A stretch of DNA of 64,000 bases from PALSA-1004 sp963829085 (GTDB lineage Bacteria > Pseudomonadota > Gammaproteobacteria > Burkholderiales > SG8-41). Both the position numbers and the translations under genes were made by a program. The notes beneath the pieces are model-generated. The model was not told the origin of the DNA, did no database searches, and saw only the letters and a program-made list of their open reading frames with translations. The DNA is taken from NCBI GenBank assembly GCA_963829085.1, contig CAWHHJ010000027.1, positions 29,588 through 93,587 of the forward strand. Direction: 5' to 3'. This document shows, piece after piece, positions 1 to 8,080 of the stretch (its first letter is position 1; every line of letters starts with the position of its first letter).

Positions 1-1606
1 CATCGTCGACAGCGGGACCCGTGCCGGGCAACGTCATGAGCGATTTGTACGAAACTTCCGGACGGCGCAACAAATCCATCAAGGTGTATTCGCGTTCGAC
101 TGCTTGGCCAAGGACGCGCTCATACTCATGACGCTCGATGAGCTTCGGGCTTACCCAGCTCGAACGTAAGCGCGCGAGCTCACGCGCGAGCGCATCGCGC
201 TTGCGTTCGAAACGTTCCCACCGTCGATCATCTACGAGGCCCAGACGGCGCCCGATTTCGGTTAAACGCATGTCCGCATTGTCTTCGCGCAAAGTAAGCC
301 GATACTCCGCACGGCTCGTGAACATGCGGTACGGTTCCGAGACGCCCCGCGTTATCAAGTCGTCGACGAGCACGCCGAGATACGCTTCATTGCGGCGGGG
401 ACACCACGCTTCTTCACCCATGACCGAGCGAGCGGCGTTGACGCCGGCAAGCAGTCCCTGTGCCGCAGCCTCCTCGTAACCTGTCGTGCCGTTTATTTGT
501 CCGGCGAAAAAAAGCCCGCTGATCGCCTTGGTTTCGAGCGAACTTTTGAGCGCGCGTGGATCGTAGTAATCGTACTCGATGGCGTAACCCGGACGCGTGA
601 TATGCGCATGCTCGAGACCTTTGATGGTCCGCACGAGCTCCACTTGGACATCGTACGACAAGCTCGTCGATATGCCATTGGGATAATATTCGTTGACGCT
701 CAAACCCTCGGGCTCGAGAAAAATCTGATGCGCGCTCTTGTCTGCAAAGCGCGTGATCTTGTCTTCGATCGACGGACAGTAGCGCGGCCCGATGCCTTCA
801 ATGACACCCGTAAACAGCGGCGACCGGTCGAGACCCTTGCGAATGATGTCGTGCGTGCGCTCGCTCGTATGAGTTATCCAGCATGGGACTTGCCGCGGAT
901 GGTGCCGGACGTCGCCAAGGAACGAAAAGACCGGTGTTGGCACGTCGCCGGGTTGTTCGAGGAGCTGCGAAAAATCGATAGTCCGACCGTTGAGTCGCGG
1001 CGGAGTACCGGTCTTCAGGCGGCCGACTGGCAATTTCAACTCACGTAAACGCGCGGCGAGGCTTGTTGCAGGCGGATCGCCGGCGCGCCCGGCCGCGTAA
1101 TGCGCGAGACCCACGTGGATGAGTCCGGAAAGGAACGTTCCGGTCGTCAGGACGACCGCCCGCGCGTTGAAACGCACACCCAACTGGGTAACGACACCAG
1201 TAACTCGTTCGCCGTCTAAGATCAGGTCATTAACGGGTTGCTGAAAGAGCCACAAATTGGCCTGGCTTTCGAGCCGGCTTCGAACGGAGCGCCGATATAA
1301 CGAACGATCCGCCTGCGCCCGCGTGGCCCGCACCGCTGGCCCCTTGCTCGAATTGAGGGTCCGGAACTGAATCCCGGCGTCATCGGCCGCGCATGCCATT
1401 GCGCCCCCCAAGGCGTCGATTTCCTTTACCAAGTGGCCCTTGCCGATGCCTCCGATTGATGGATTGCACGACATTTGACCCAAGGTCTCGATGTTGTGAG
1501 TGAGTAGGAGTGTACGGCATCCGATGCGAGCGCTCGCTAATGCCGCCTCGGTGCCCGCGTGTCCGCCCCCTACAACGATTACATCAAAAAGATCAGCAGG
1601 TTGCAT
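1..1606 (-). CDS. mnmG: MnmG (GidA), tRNA U34 carboxymethylaminomethyl synthase, FAD subunit; 3' end outside window
   Basis: MnmG works with MnmE in the cytoplasm to install the 5-(carboxymethyl)aminomethyl group on U34 of certain tRNAs. About 535 codons are readable without interruption from the ATG at 1606 to the window edge; the family is usually about 630 residues, so the C-terminal part is missing here. The FAD-binding GGGHAGTE motif lies at residues 13-20, followed by the family motif CNPSIGGIGKGH and the later GQINGTTGYEEAAAQG segment. The gene runs leftward after mnmE, separated by the paired parS sites. In many proteobacteria rsmG, parA and parB follow, which would place them beyond the left edge. 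Identification is certain. Confidence 0.97.
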   Translation of the reverse strand, partial: MQPADLFDVIVVGGGHAGTEAALASARIGCRTLLLTHNIETLGQMSCNPSIGGIGKGHLVKEIDALGGAMACAADDAGIQFRTLNSSKGPAVRATRAQADRSLYRRSVRSRLESQANLWLFQQPVNDLILDGERVTGVVTQLGVRFNARAVVLTTGTFLSGLIHVGLAHYAAGRAGDPPATSLAARLRELKLPVGRLKTGTPPRLNGRTIDFSQLLEQPGDVPTPVFSFLGDVRHHPRQVPCWITHTSERTHDIIRKGLDRSPLFTGVIEGIGPRYCPSIEDKITRFADKSAHQIFLEPEGLSVNEYYPNGISTSLSYDVQVELVRTIKGLEHAHITRPGYAIEYDYYDPRALKSSLETKAISGLFFAGQINGTTGYEEAAAQGLLAGVNAARSVMGEEAWCPRRNEAYLGVLVDDLITRGVSEPYRMFTSRAEYRLTLREDNADMRLTEIGRRLGLVDDRRWERFERKRDALARELARLRSSWVSPKLIERHEYERVLGQAVEREYTLMDLLRRPEVSYKSLMTLPGTGPAVDD

Positions 1607-1682
1607 CTATTGCGACTTGTTTTCGGGCAAATCGCGATGATAAACGAAATGGTCATCGCGCAAAAGCGCGATGTTCGATGAA

Positions 1683-1698
1683 TGTTTCACGTGGAACA
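1683..1698 (+). promoter_or_regulatory. parS: parS centromere site, copy 1
   Basis: The 16-base sequence TGTTTCACGTGGAACA fits the widely conserved ParB-binding parS consensus (TGTTnCACGTGnAACA). It lies in the mnmE-mnmG gap near the replication origin, which is where chromosomal parS sites cluster. ParB would load here for ParABS chromosome segregation. It is the exact reverse complement of copy 2. Confidence 0.9.
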
Positions 1699-1710
1699 CG
1701 CGCAACGCCT

Positions 1711-1726
1711 TGTTCCACGTGAAACA
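1711..1726 (+). promoter_or_regulatory. parS: parS centromere site, copy 2, inverted relative to copy 1
   Basis: TGTTCCACGTGAAACA is the exact reverse complement of the copy at 1683-1698, with 12 bases between them. It ends two bases before the mnmE stop codon (1729-1731). The two copies together could also form a 16-bp stem in RNA, but no U-run follows on either strand, so a terminator role is not supported. Confidence 0.9.
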
Positions 1727-1728
1727 TC

Positions 1729-3054
1729 TCACTTGCCGATGCAGAAGCGCGAAAAAATCGCGCCCAGTAAGTCATCGGCGGTTACGCTGCCGGTGATGCT
1801 TGACAGCGCGGTCTGCGCGCTACGCAGCTCTTCAGCAACGAGTTCCAACCCGGTGGGCAACCTGATAGCGTCCTCTAAATGGGTATGCGCGCGACGTAAA
1901 GCGGCTAGGTGTCTTTCGCGCGCCATATACATCCCCTCGCCCGCAGTGGCGCCGCCAATGGCCTCCAATATGGCGTCCCGCAGCCCGCCCATGCCGACAC
2001 CCGTCTTTGCGGACACTGCTACGCATCCAGTAAACTCCGACTTACGCGGCCGGTCCAGTAAATCAATCTTGTTCGCGACCCGAAGCGTAGCGGTAGCCTC
2101 TGGTAAAACAAGGCCGTGGTCTGGGAACGCGCTCGTGGGGTCTGTCACGTCCGCAACCCACACCAGCAAATCCGCAGTTGCGACGGCTTGGCGCGCGCGC
2201 GCAATGCCGATCGATTCAACCGGATCACGCGATTCCCTCAGCCCGGCCGTGTCGACAATGTGGAGTGGCACGCCGTTCACGGTGATCGATTCGCGGATCG
2301 TATCCCGTGTCGTGCCCGGCACGTCAGAAACAATGGCGCGTTCGGCACCCGCGAGCGCGTTCAGCAGGCTCGATTTTCCGACGTTCGCCTTGCCGGCGAT
2401 TACCACTTCAACGCCTTCGCGCAGCAGACTGCCGCGTCGTGCTGCGGCCAAAATGGCGGCGACGCGCGCTTGAAGCGCTTGAAGCCGCTCGCGCAGTCCT
2501 GGTCTTTGCAACGCTTCGATTTCCTCTTCTGGGAAGTCGAGCGTCGCTTCAACCAGCATGCGCACATCGATGAGCTCGTGTACGAGCGTTTGTATCGCTT
2601 GCGAAAACTCGCCCTGTAGCGAGCGGACCGCACAGCGAGCGGCTTCAGCGGTCGAGGCTTCTATGAGGTCCGCAACGCCCTCTGCCTGAGCCAGATCAAG
2701 CTTATCGTTGAGAAACGCCCGCTTCGTGAATTCGCCGGGCTGCGCCACGCGCGCGCCGACTTCAAGGCAACGCTCCAGCAACAACTGCATGACAACGGGC
2801 CCGCCGTGCCCCTGCAATTCGAGCACGTCTTCGCCTGTGTAGGAATGGGGTGCGCGAAAAAACAGCGCCACCCCCTGGTCGATGAGCGAGCCGTCAGCAC
2901 TGCGGAAATCGGCTCGCGTTGCTACGCGCGGTTCGACGCGCGGACCAACGAGCGTCTCCACCATAAAGTCCAGGCGCGGGCCGGACACGCGAACAATGCC
3001 GATCCCGCCGCGGCCGGGCGGCGTCGCGACAGCAGCTATTACATCATTTGCCAT
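1729..3054 (-). CDS. mnmE: MnmE (TrmE), tRNA modification GTPase
   Basis: This 441-residue protein is the GTPase partner of MnmG in wobble-uridine modification of tRNA. The N-terminal formyl-THF-binding domain starts with the typical DVIAAVATPPGRGGIGIVR segment. The inserted G domain has its P-loop GKANVGKSS at residues 221-229 and a DTAGLRE switch motif. The C-terminus ends in FCIGK, the family's conserved C-x-G-K tail. Length is normal (about 450). The ATG at 3052-3054 overlaps the end of yidC by 11 bases, which suggests translational coupling in the leftward run rpmH-rnpA-yidC-mnmE. The stop codon directly abuts the parS pair. Confidence 0.98.
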   Translation of the reverse strand: MANDVIAAVATPPGRGGIGIVRVSGPRLDFMVETLVGPRVEPRVATRADFRSADGSLIDQGVALFFRAPHSYTGEDVLELQGHGGPVVMQLLLERCLEVGARVAQPGEFTKRAFLNDKLDLAQAEGVADLIEASTAEAARCAVRSLQGEFSQAIQTLVHELIDVRMLVEATLDFPEEEIEALQRPGLRERLQALQARVAAILAAARRGSLLREGVEVVIAGKANVGKSSLLNALAGAERAIVSDVPGTTRDTIRESITVNGVPLHIVDTAGLRESRDPVESIGIARARQAVATADLLVWVADVTDPTSAFPDHGLVLPEATATLRVANKIDLLDRPRKSEFTGCVAVSAKTGVGMGGLRDAILEAIGGATAGEGMYMARERHLAALRRAHTHLEDAIRLPTGLELVAEELRSAQTALSSITGSVTADDLLGAIFSRFCIGK

Positions 3055-4699
3055 GCGCGGGCTTGGGCTGCCCCATTGCGCGCGTGATTTGCCACTGCTG
3101 TGCGATCGACAGAATATTGTTAATCAGCCAGTACAGGACCAGCCCCGCTGGGAAGAAGAAAAACATGACGCTGAAAGCGATCGGCATGATCTTCATGATC
3201 TTGGCTTGAACCGGGTCGGGCGGTTCAGGGTTCAAGTACGTCTGGAAAATCATCGTGGCGCCCATCAAGACCGGCAGGACAAAATAGGGATCCGCCACCG
3301 AAAGGTCATGGATCCACAGCATGAACGGCGCATGCCGCAGCTCGACGCTCGCCAACAGAACCCAATAAAGCGCAATAAAAACAGGGATTTGCACGACAAC
3401 GGGCAGACATCCGCCAAGCGGATTGATTTTTTCTGTCTTGTATAGTTCCATCATCGCCTGGTTCATGCGCTGGCGGTCGTTGCCGTATTGTTCCTTGAGT
3501 TTTTGCAGGCGCGGGGCCAGCACTCGCATGCGCGCCATCGAACGATAGCTTGCTGCAGACAACGGATAGAACAACGCCTTGATAGTGACTGTGAGGATGA
3601 TGATGGCGACGCCCCAATTGCCTACCCATTGGTGCAGCCATTGCAGGAACCAGAATAGCGGCTTGGCGATGATGGTCAACCACCCGTAATCAACTGTGAG
3701 GTCAAGTCCCGGCGTCAGCTTCGAGAGCTTATCCTGTTCCTGAGGCCCGGCGTAAAGCGGCACCGTAAGCGTCTTTTGTGTGCCGGGCTCGATACGACCG
3801 ACCGGCAGGATGACGCCCGCCGCGTATAAGCCGTTGTCCAGGCGCTTCGTATAAAACTCGCGCGCAACGCCGCTCGGTGGCAGCCATGCACTCAGAAAAT
3901 AATGTTGCAGCATGGCGATCCACCCGTCGCTGCTTTTTTTCGGGTAGTTGACCTTGCCCTTGTCCACATCCGAGAACGGCACCTTTTGAAACTTTTCTTT
4001 CTCAGTGTAGACCGCGATCCCGGTGTACGTCGGCAACATCGCCGAATCGCCTGCGGGCGGCGTGCTGTCGCGCAGGAGTTGAAAGTACGCGTCAGGCTCG
4101 ATGGCGCTGGCGCCATGGTTGTCGATCCGGTAGCTGACATCGATGACATAACTGTTGCGATGAAATGTGTACGTCTTGATGACATTCACGCCATCGGATG
4201 CTTGCGCCGTGAGGTGAATAACCGCTTCATTGGCTCCCGGCATCAGCTGCACATTGCGTTCAGCCGCTGTGTAGCGCGTGCGATGATTCGGCAAACCATT
4301 GCCGATGAGCCCGGATTGCGCGACGTAAGTGTGTTCGGCCTGTTGCAGCAACGTAAAATTCTTTTTCTTGTCGCTCGTGTCGAGGTGTTCGAGCAACTCG
4401 AGGCGGCGTAAATCACCGCCGGCGGTATCGATGTCGGCGATGTATTCGTCGGTCTGCACACGAATGGTCTCGCCCTTTTGCAGATCGCCGCCGCCGACGG
4501 GTGTGCCGGCTGCGGGCTGTGCGGGCGGTTTCGACAACGGCTGGCTCGGCGCGGGTACCGGAGCCCCCGCGGGGCCGCTCACCGGCGGTGCGGCAGGCGC
4601 GCCTACCCGCGCGGGTTGAGTTTCCTTCTGCCACGCGTCCATCAGGAAAAATACTGAGAACGCGAAGAGCATGAAGAGGATCAGTCGCTGTGTATCCAT
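3044..4699 (-). CDS. yidC: YidC, inner-membrane protein insertase
   Basis: YidC inserts and folds membrane proteins, alone or with SecYEG. The 551-residue sequence has the gram-negative architecture: an N-terminal membrane anchor (about residues 5-22), a Pro/Ala/Gly-rich linker (about 30-70), a large periplasmic beta domain, and a C-terminal hydrophobic insertase core (about 340-535) with a loop containing many basic and Met residues (YRSMARMRVLAPRLQKLKEQ). It ends in a basic tail. It starts only nine bases after the rnpA stop; the small gene yidD that usually sits between the two is absent. Confidence 0.97.
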   Translation of the reverse strand: MDTQRLILFMLFAFSVFFLMDAWQKETQPARVGAPAAPPVSGPAGAPVPAPSQPLSKPPAQPAAGTPVGGGDLQKGETIRVQTDEYIADIDTAGGDLRRLELLEHLDTSDKKKNFTLLQQAEHTYVAQSGLIGNGLPNHRTRYTAAERNVQLMPGANEAVIHLTAQASDGVNVIKTYTFHRNSYVIDVSYRIDNHGASAIEPDAYFQLLRDSTPPAGDSAMLPTYTGIAVYTEKEKFQKVPFSDVDKGKVNYPKKSSDGWIAMLQHYFLSAWLPPSGVAREFYTKRLDNGLYAAGVILPVGRIEPGTQKTLTVPLYAGPQEQDKLSKLTPGLDLTVDYGWLTIIAKPLFWFLQWLHQWVGNWGVAIIILTVTIKALFYPLSAASYRSMARMRVLAPRLQKLKEQYGNDRQRMNQAMMELYKTEKINPLGGCLPVVVQIPVFIALYWVLLASVELRHAPFMLWIHDLSVADPYFVLPVLMGATMIFQTYLNPEPPDPVQAKIMKIMPIAFSVMFFFFPAGLVLYWLINNILSIAQQWQITRAMGQPKPAHGK

Positions 4700-4708
4700 G
4701 AGATTAGA

Positions 4709-5113
4709 TCAGTTAAGCGCGTTGGCCCCGGGGGCGGCTGCAGCGCGATCACCGCATGAGCGTCGCGCCCGGCGCATAAGCGAAAGGATTTCGGCGCGCG
4801 CTTCGCGCGCGACCGTTCTAAACACCGGCGCCCGAACACGTACTACGATATCAACTCCGCAGAATTCGTCCTGATACGACCGGAATACTTCGCGTGCCAA
4901 ACGCTTGCAGAAATTCCGCGCGGTCGCCTGGCGCACGATGCGCTTATTGACCGTAACGCCGAGTCGCGGCGCTATGCCATCATTGGGTCGCGCATAAACC
5001 TGGAAGAACGTGCCCGCGTGCGAACACCTGAAAGCAAACACCAGGGCGTAGCCTTGCGGCCCGGTAAGTCGGCGCGCACGTGGAAAAACAAGGCGTCGGG
5101 AACGGCCAGTCAA
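4709..5113 (-). CDS. rnpA: Ribonuclease P protein component
   Basis: RnpA is the protein cofactor of the RNase P ribozyme, which matures tRNA 5' ends. The 134-residue basic protein contains the family signature RN..KR..RE (RNFCKRLARE, from about residue 66) and the upstream GVTVNKRIVRQA segment. The start taken is TTG at 5111-5113, which overlaps the rpmH stop as TTGA. The MTGRSRRLVFPRARRL beginning fits family N-termini, which often start a few residues later at (V)FPRARRL. The tail from about residue 113 is low-complexity Arg/Ala and not conserved. Confidence 0.95.
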   Translation of the reverse strand: MTGRSRRLVFPRARRLTGPQGYALVFAFRCSHAGTFFQVYARPNDGIAPRLGVTVNKRIVRQATARNFCKRLAREVFRSYQDEFCGVDIVVRVRAPVFRTVAREARAEILSLMRRARRSCGDRAAAAPGANALN

Positions 5114-5244
5114 ACGCCGAGGCGAGCACGTCCCTTCGCGCGGCGTGCGCGCAATATCGCGCGACCGCCGCTGGTCTTCATGCGGACTCGAAAGCCATGC
5201 GTGCGCTTGCGTCGCGTCGTAGACGGTTGAAAAGTGCGTTTCAT
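5110..5244 (-). CDS. rpmH: 50S ribosomal protein L34
   Basis: The reading frame from ATG at 5242-5244 to TGA at 5110-5112 encodes 44 residues beginning MKRTFQPSTTRRKRTHGFRV and ending RAKGRARLGV. This is the near-invariant sequence and exact typical length of L34. It is the first gene of the leftward rpmH-rnpA-yidC-mnmE-mnmG run and overlaps rnpA. It is transcribed divergently from dnaA, across the gap that carries a DnaA box. Confidence 0.98.
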   Translation of the reverse strand: MKRTFQPSTTRRKRTHGFRVRMKTSGGRAILRARRAKGRARLGV

Positions 5245-5438
5245 GATCTGTGCCTGAGTAAGGTGAAAAGCCCTCTATTACAACCGTTAACGCCTCTCAC
5301 TGTCAATGTGCATGAGGGACGGACGCGAGCGCGAACAGCACCGGACCGCTTGTGGATAACTTCAATCAAAAACGCTAAACTTTCTGCTCGCGCGTCTGGT
5401 TTCTCCCCGCCTCTTATAAAAAACATGGTTGCACCTGC
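5245..5438. promoter_or_regulatory. rpmH-dnaA divergent intergenic region with one DnaA box; possible part of oriC
   Basis: This 194-base gap separates divergent rpmH and dnaA. It holds one perfect DnaA box, TGTGGATAA at 5351-5359 (TTATCCACA on the other strand), and a short A/T-rich stretch (TTATAAAAAAC) at about 5416-5426 just before dnaA. Promoters for both genes should lie here, but no unambiguous -35/-10 pair could be assigned. One box alone does not prove an origin. Confidence 0.6.
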
Positions 5439-6761
5439 ATGAATAGTTTCTGGCGCTCCTGTCTCAGCCATTTCGAACAGCAATTGCCACCCCAGCAGTT
5501 TAAAACCTGGATCAAGCCGCTCAAGTTTCAATCCGCAGAAAACGTCGTGACATTGACGGCGCCGAACCGCTTTGTGCTGCAATGGATACGCGACCGATTC
5601 CTCGCGGAAATTGAACGCCTCGCCGCCGAACGGTTTGGCGCCGCCGTCAATGTAAACCTCGTTCTTGCGGAAAAAGAAGCGGTCGACCCGCCCAAAGCGC
5701 TCGCGGCGGCCCCGACCGCACATAAACCCAGCACGCGTGACATCTCACGCCTCAATCCCGACTTCAGCTTCGCGACCTTCGTGACAGGCAAGGCGAATGA
5801 GCTCGCGCGCGCGGCGGCGATGCAGGTCGCGGAGCGTGCCGGCGAAGCTTACAACCCGTTGTTCGTATACGGCGGCGTGGGGCTCGGTAAGACGCATTTG
5901 ACGCACGCGATCGGTAACCTCCTGCTCGAGCGCAACCCGCAAAGCCGGATACGCTATATACATGCGGAGCAATATGTTTCCGACGTGGTGCGCGCCTACC
6001 AGCACAAGGCGTTCGACGATTTCAAGCGTTACTACCACTCGCTCGACCTGTTGCTTATCGACGACATCCAGTTTTTCAGCGGCAAGAGCCGCACCCAGGA
6101 AGAGTTTTTCTATGCGTTCAACGCGCTGATCGAATCGCGCAAACAAATCGTGATTACGTGTGACACCTATCCGAGGGAGATCCCCGGCATCGAAAATCGC
6201 CTGATCTCGCGCTTCGCCTGGGGTCTCACCGTTGCTGTAGAGCCGCCGGAATTGGAGATGCGGGTCGCGATTCTGCTCAAGAAGGCCGAGGCCGAAAACG
6301 TCGTGCTGGACGAGACGGTGGCGTTCTTCATCGCCAGCCATAGCCAGTCGAACATTCGTGAGCTCGAAGGCGCGCTGAAACGCATCCTCGCCTACTCGCG
6401 TTTCTCGGGGAAGCCGATTTCCGTCGACCTCTGTCGGGACGCGCTCAAAGATCTGCTCGCGCTACAGAGCCGACAGATCTCGATCGACAACATTCAAAAG
6501 ACGGTTGCCGAGTACTACAAGATCAAAGTATCGGAGATGTACTCAAAAAAGCGCAGCCGCAATATCGCGCGTCCGCGCCAGGTGGCGATGGCTTTAGCGA
6601 AGGAGCTCACGCATTTGAGCCTGCCCGATATTGGCGAAGCGTTCGGCGGTCGCGATCACACGACGGTACTACATGCGTGCCGCAAGATCGCCGCCCTCAA
6701 AAGCACGAGCCAGGAAATTACCAAGGACTTCGATTCCCTCCTCAAGGTGCTGCGCGGCTGA
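5439..6761 (+). CDS. dnaA: DnaA, chromosomal replication initiator
   Basis: DnaA binds DnaA boxes at oriC and opens the origin. The 440-residue protein has domain I (starting MNSFWRSCLSHFEQQLPPQQ), a short linker, an AAA+ domain with Walker A GGVGLGKTH at residues 145-153 and Walker B LLLIDDIQFF, and a C-terminal helix-turn-helix domain with the signature GGRDHTTVLHACRK. Length is normal. It is followed by dnaN and gyrB in the ancestral bacterial order. DnaA boxes in both flanking gaps suggest origin function and probably autoregulation. Confidence 0.99.
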   Translation: MNSFWRSCLSHFEQQLPPQQFKTWIKPLKFQSAENVVTLTAPNRFVLQWIRDRFLAEIERLAAERFGAAVNVNLVLAEKEAVDPPKALAAAPTAHKPSTRDISRLNPDFSFATFVTGKANELARAAAMQVAERAGEAYNPLFVYGGVGLGKTHLTHAIGNLLLERNPQSRIRYIHAEQYVSDVVRAYQHKAFDDFKRYYHSLDLLLIDDIQFFSGKSRTQEEFFYAFNALIESRKQIVITCDTYPREIPGIENRLISRFAWGLTVAVEPPELEMRVAILLKKAEAENVVLDETVAFFIASHSQSNIRELEGALKRILAYSRFSGKPISVDLCRDALKDLLALQSRQISIDNIQKTVAEYYKIKVSEMYSKKRSRNIARPRQVAMALAKELTHLSLPDIGEAFGGRDHTTVLHACRKIAALKSTSQEITKDFDSLLKVLRG

Positions 6762-6941
6762 CAGATGAATTGTGGATAAGCCGTCGCATGATCGTCGACA
6801 CCAATTCGTTCAACAATTCATCCACACGCTATCCAGCGGGTTCTTGGCGCTCAAACTGGTCGTAAAGCCGCATGCTGACTCGGGTCGGCGACTTGTCAAC
6901 AGAATGCTCGACTGTAATTACTACTATCAGGATAAATAAAT
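6762..6941. promoter_or_regulatory. oriC: dnaA-dnaN intergenic region; candidate oriC
   Basis: This 180-base gap contains a perfect DnaA box, TGTGGATAA at 6771-6779, and a one-mismatch box in the opposite orientation, TCATCCACA at 6818-6826. The end of the gap (about 6913-6942, TAATTACTACTATCAGGATA and following) is clearly A/T-rich against a G/C-rich background and could be an unwinding element. With the box in the rpmH-dnaA gap and the nearby parS pair, this is a reasonable oriC candidate. A cumulative GC-skew plot of the whole replicon would decide. Confidence 0.55.
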
Positions 6942-8051
6942 ATGAAACTGATACAAACCAAACGGGACAACTTATTGAAACCGCTGCAAGCGGTGACCGG
7001 CATTGTCGAGAAACGCCATACGCTGCCCATTCTGTCAAACGTATTGATCGAGCAAGTCGAAAACCGTCTACACCTGCTGGCAACCGATCTCGAGATTCAG
7101 GTATCCACGAGCTTTGAGAACTCGCTCAAAGGCAGCGATCGCTACGCTGTCACCACCTCCGCTCGCAAGCTGCAGGATATCTTGCGGGCGCTACCCGAAA
7201 CGGCCGACGTCGATCTTGAAGCGCAGAACAACCGCTTGATCGTGCGCTCAGGCAAGAGCCGGTTTACGCTGCAAACACTGCCGGCGGAAGACTTCCCGAA
7301 ACTCGCCAAGGCAGCGACCACGGCGGCGAAGATAGAAGTGCCGCAGAAACAACTGAAGTCGCTGCTGCTGCTTGCGCAATACGCAATGGCACAACAGGAT
7401 ATCCGCTATTACCTGAACGGTATGCTGCTCGTGGTCGCCGACAAAGCGCTGAAGGTAGTGGCTACCGACGGCCATCGCCTCGCCTACGCGAGCATGACGC
7501 TCGCGCAAAAAGCCGAGCCGCTGGAATTGATACTGCCGCGCAAAGCGGTGCAGGAATTGATCAAGCTGCTCGGCGATGGCGACGATAATGTTACTTTGGA
7601 ACTCGCGCCAACTCAGGTAAAATTCCAGATCGGCGACGTAGTGCTCGTGAGCAAGGTCGTGGATGGAAAGTTTCCCGACTACACACGGGTCATACCAACT
7701 AATTATCAGAAAAATTTTCCGATCGAGCGGGTCGCGCTGCAGCAGGCATTGCAGCGCGTCGCTATTCTGTCCAATGAAAAATACCGGGGCGTACGATGGA
7801 CGCTGACGGGCGGCCAGTTGCGCATCGCGTGCACGAACACCGAGCAGGAGGAAGCGTTTGAAGAAATCGAGGTTCCCTATAGCGGTGAAGCGCTCGACAT
7901 CGGTTTCAACGTCACGTATCTGCTCGACGTCCTCGGCAATGTGGCGAGCGATCAGGTGACTTGTTCGTTCGGCGATGCCAACAGCAGTGTATTGATAACG
8001 ATCAGCGAAGACAGCGATTTCCGTTATGTTGTTATGCCGATGAGAATCTAA
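6942..8051 (+). CDS. dnaN: DNA polymerase III beta subunit (sliding clamp)
   Basis: DnaN forms the dimeric ring clamp that tethers DNA polymerase III. The 369-residue protein starts MKLIQTKRDNLLKPLQAVTG and ends with the clamp-typical YVVMPMRI tail, which forms part of the hydrophobic binding pocket for partner proteins. Three repeated clamp domains fit the length. It lies between dnaA and gyrB, with 29 bases to gyrB, so dnaN and gyrB are probably cotranscribed. Confidence 0.98.
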   Translation: MKLIQTKRDNLLKPLQAVTGIVEKRHTLPILSNVLIEQVENRLHLLATDLEIQVSTSFENSLKGSDRYAVTTSARKLQDILRALPETADVDLEAQNNRLIVRSGKSRFTLQTLPAEDFPKLAKAATTAAKIEVPQKQLKSLLLLAQYAMAQQDIRYYLNGMLLVVADKALKVVATDGHRLAYASMTLAQKAEPLELILPRKAVQELIKLLGDGDDNVTLELAPTQVKFQIGDVVLVSKVVDGKFPDYTRVIPTNYQKNFPIERVALQQALQRVAILSNEKYRGVRWTLTGGQLRIACTNTEQEEAFEEIEVPYSGEALDIGFNVTYLLDVLGNVASDQVTCSFGDANSSVLITISEDSDFRYVVMPMRI

Positions 8052-8080
8052 GCCTACCGAGAGCTTTATAAGCGATCCCT

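Noticed and set aside
138..1048. Open frames on the plus strand over mnmG (for example 497-1048).
   Set aside because: They are antisense to an uninterrupted, highly conserved mnmG frame and have arginine-rich shadow composition.
1683..1726. The inverted parS pair as a transcription terminator for mnmE.
   Set aside because: No T-run follows the stem on either strand; both halves are near-perfect ParB sites, so the centromere reading is much better.
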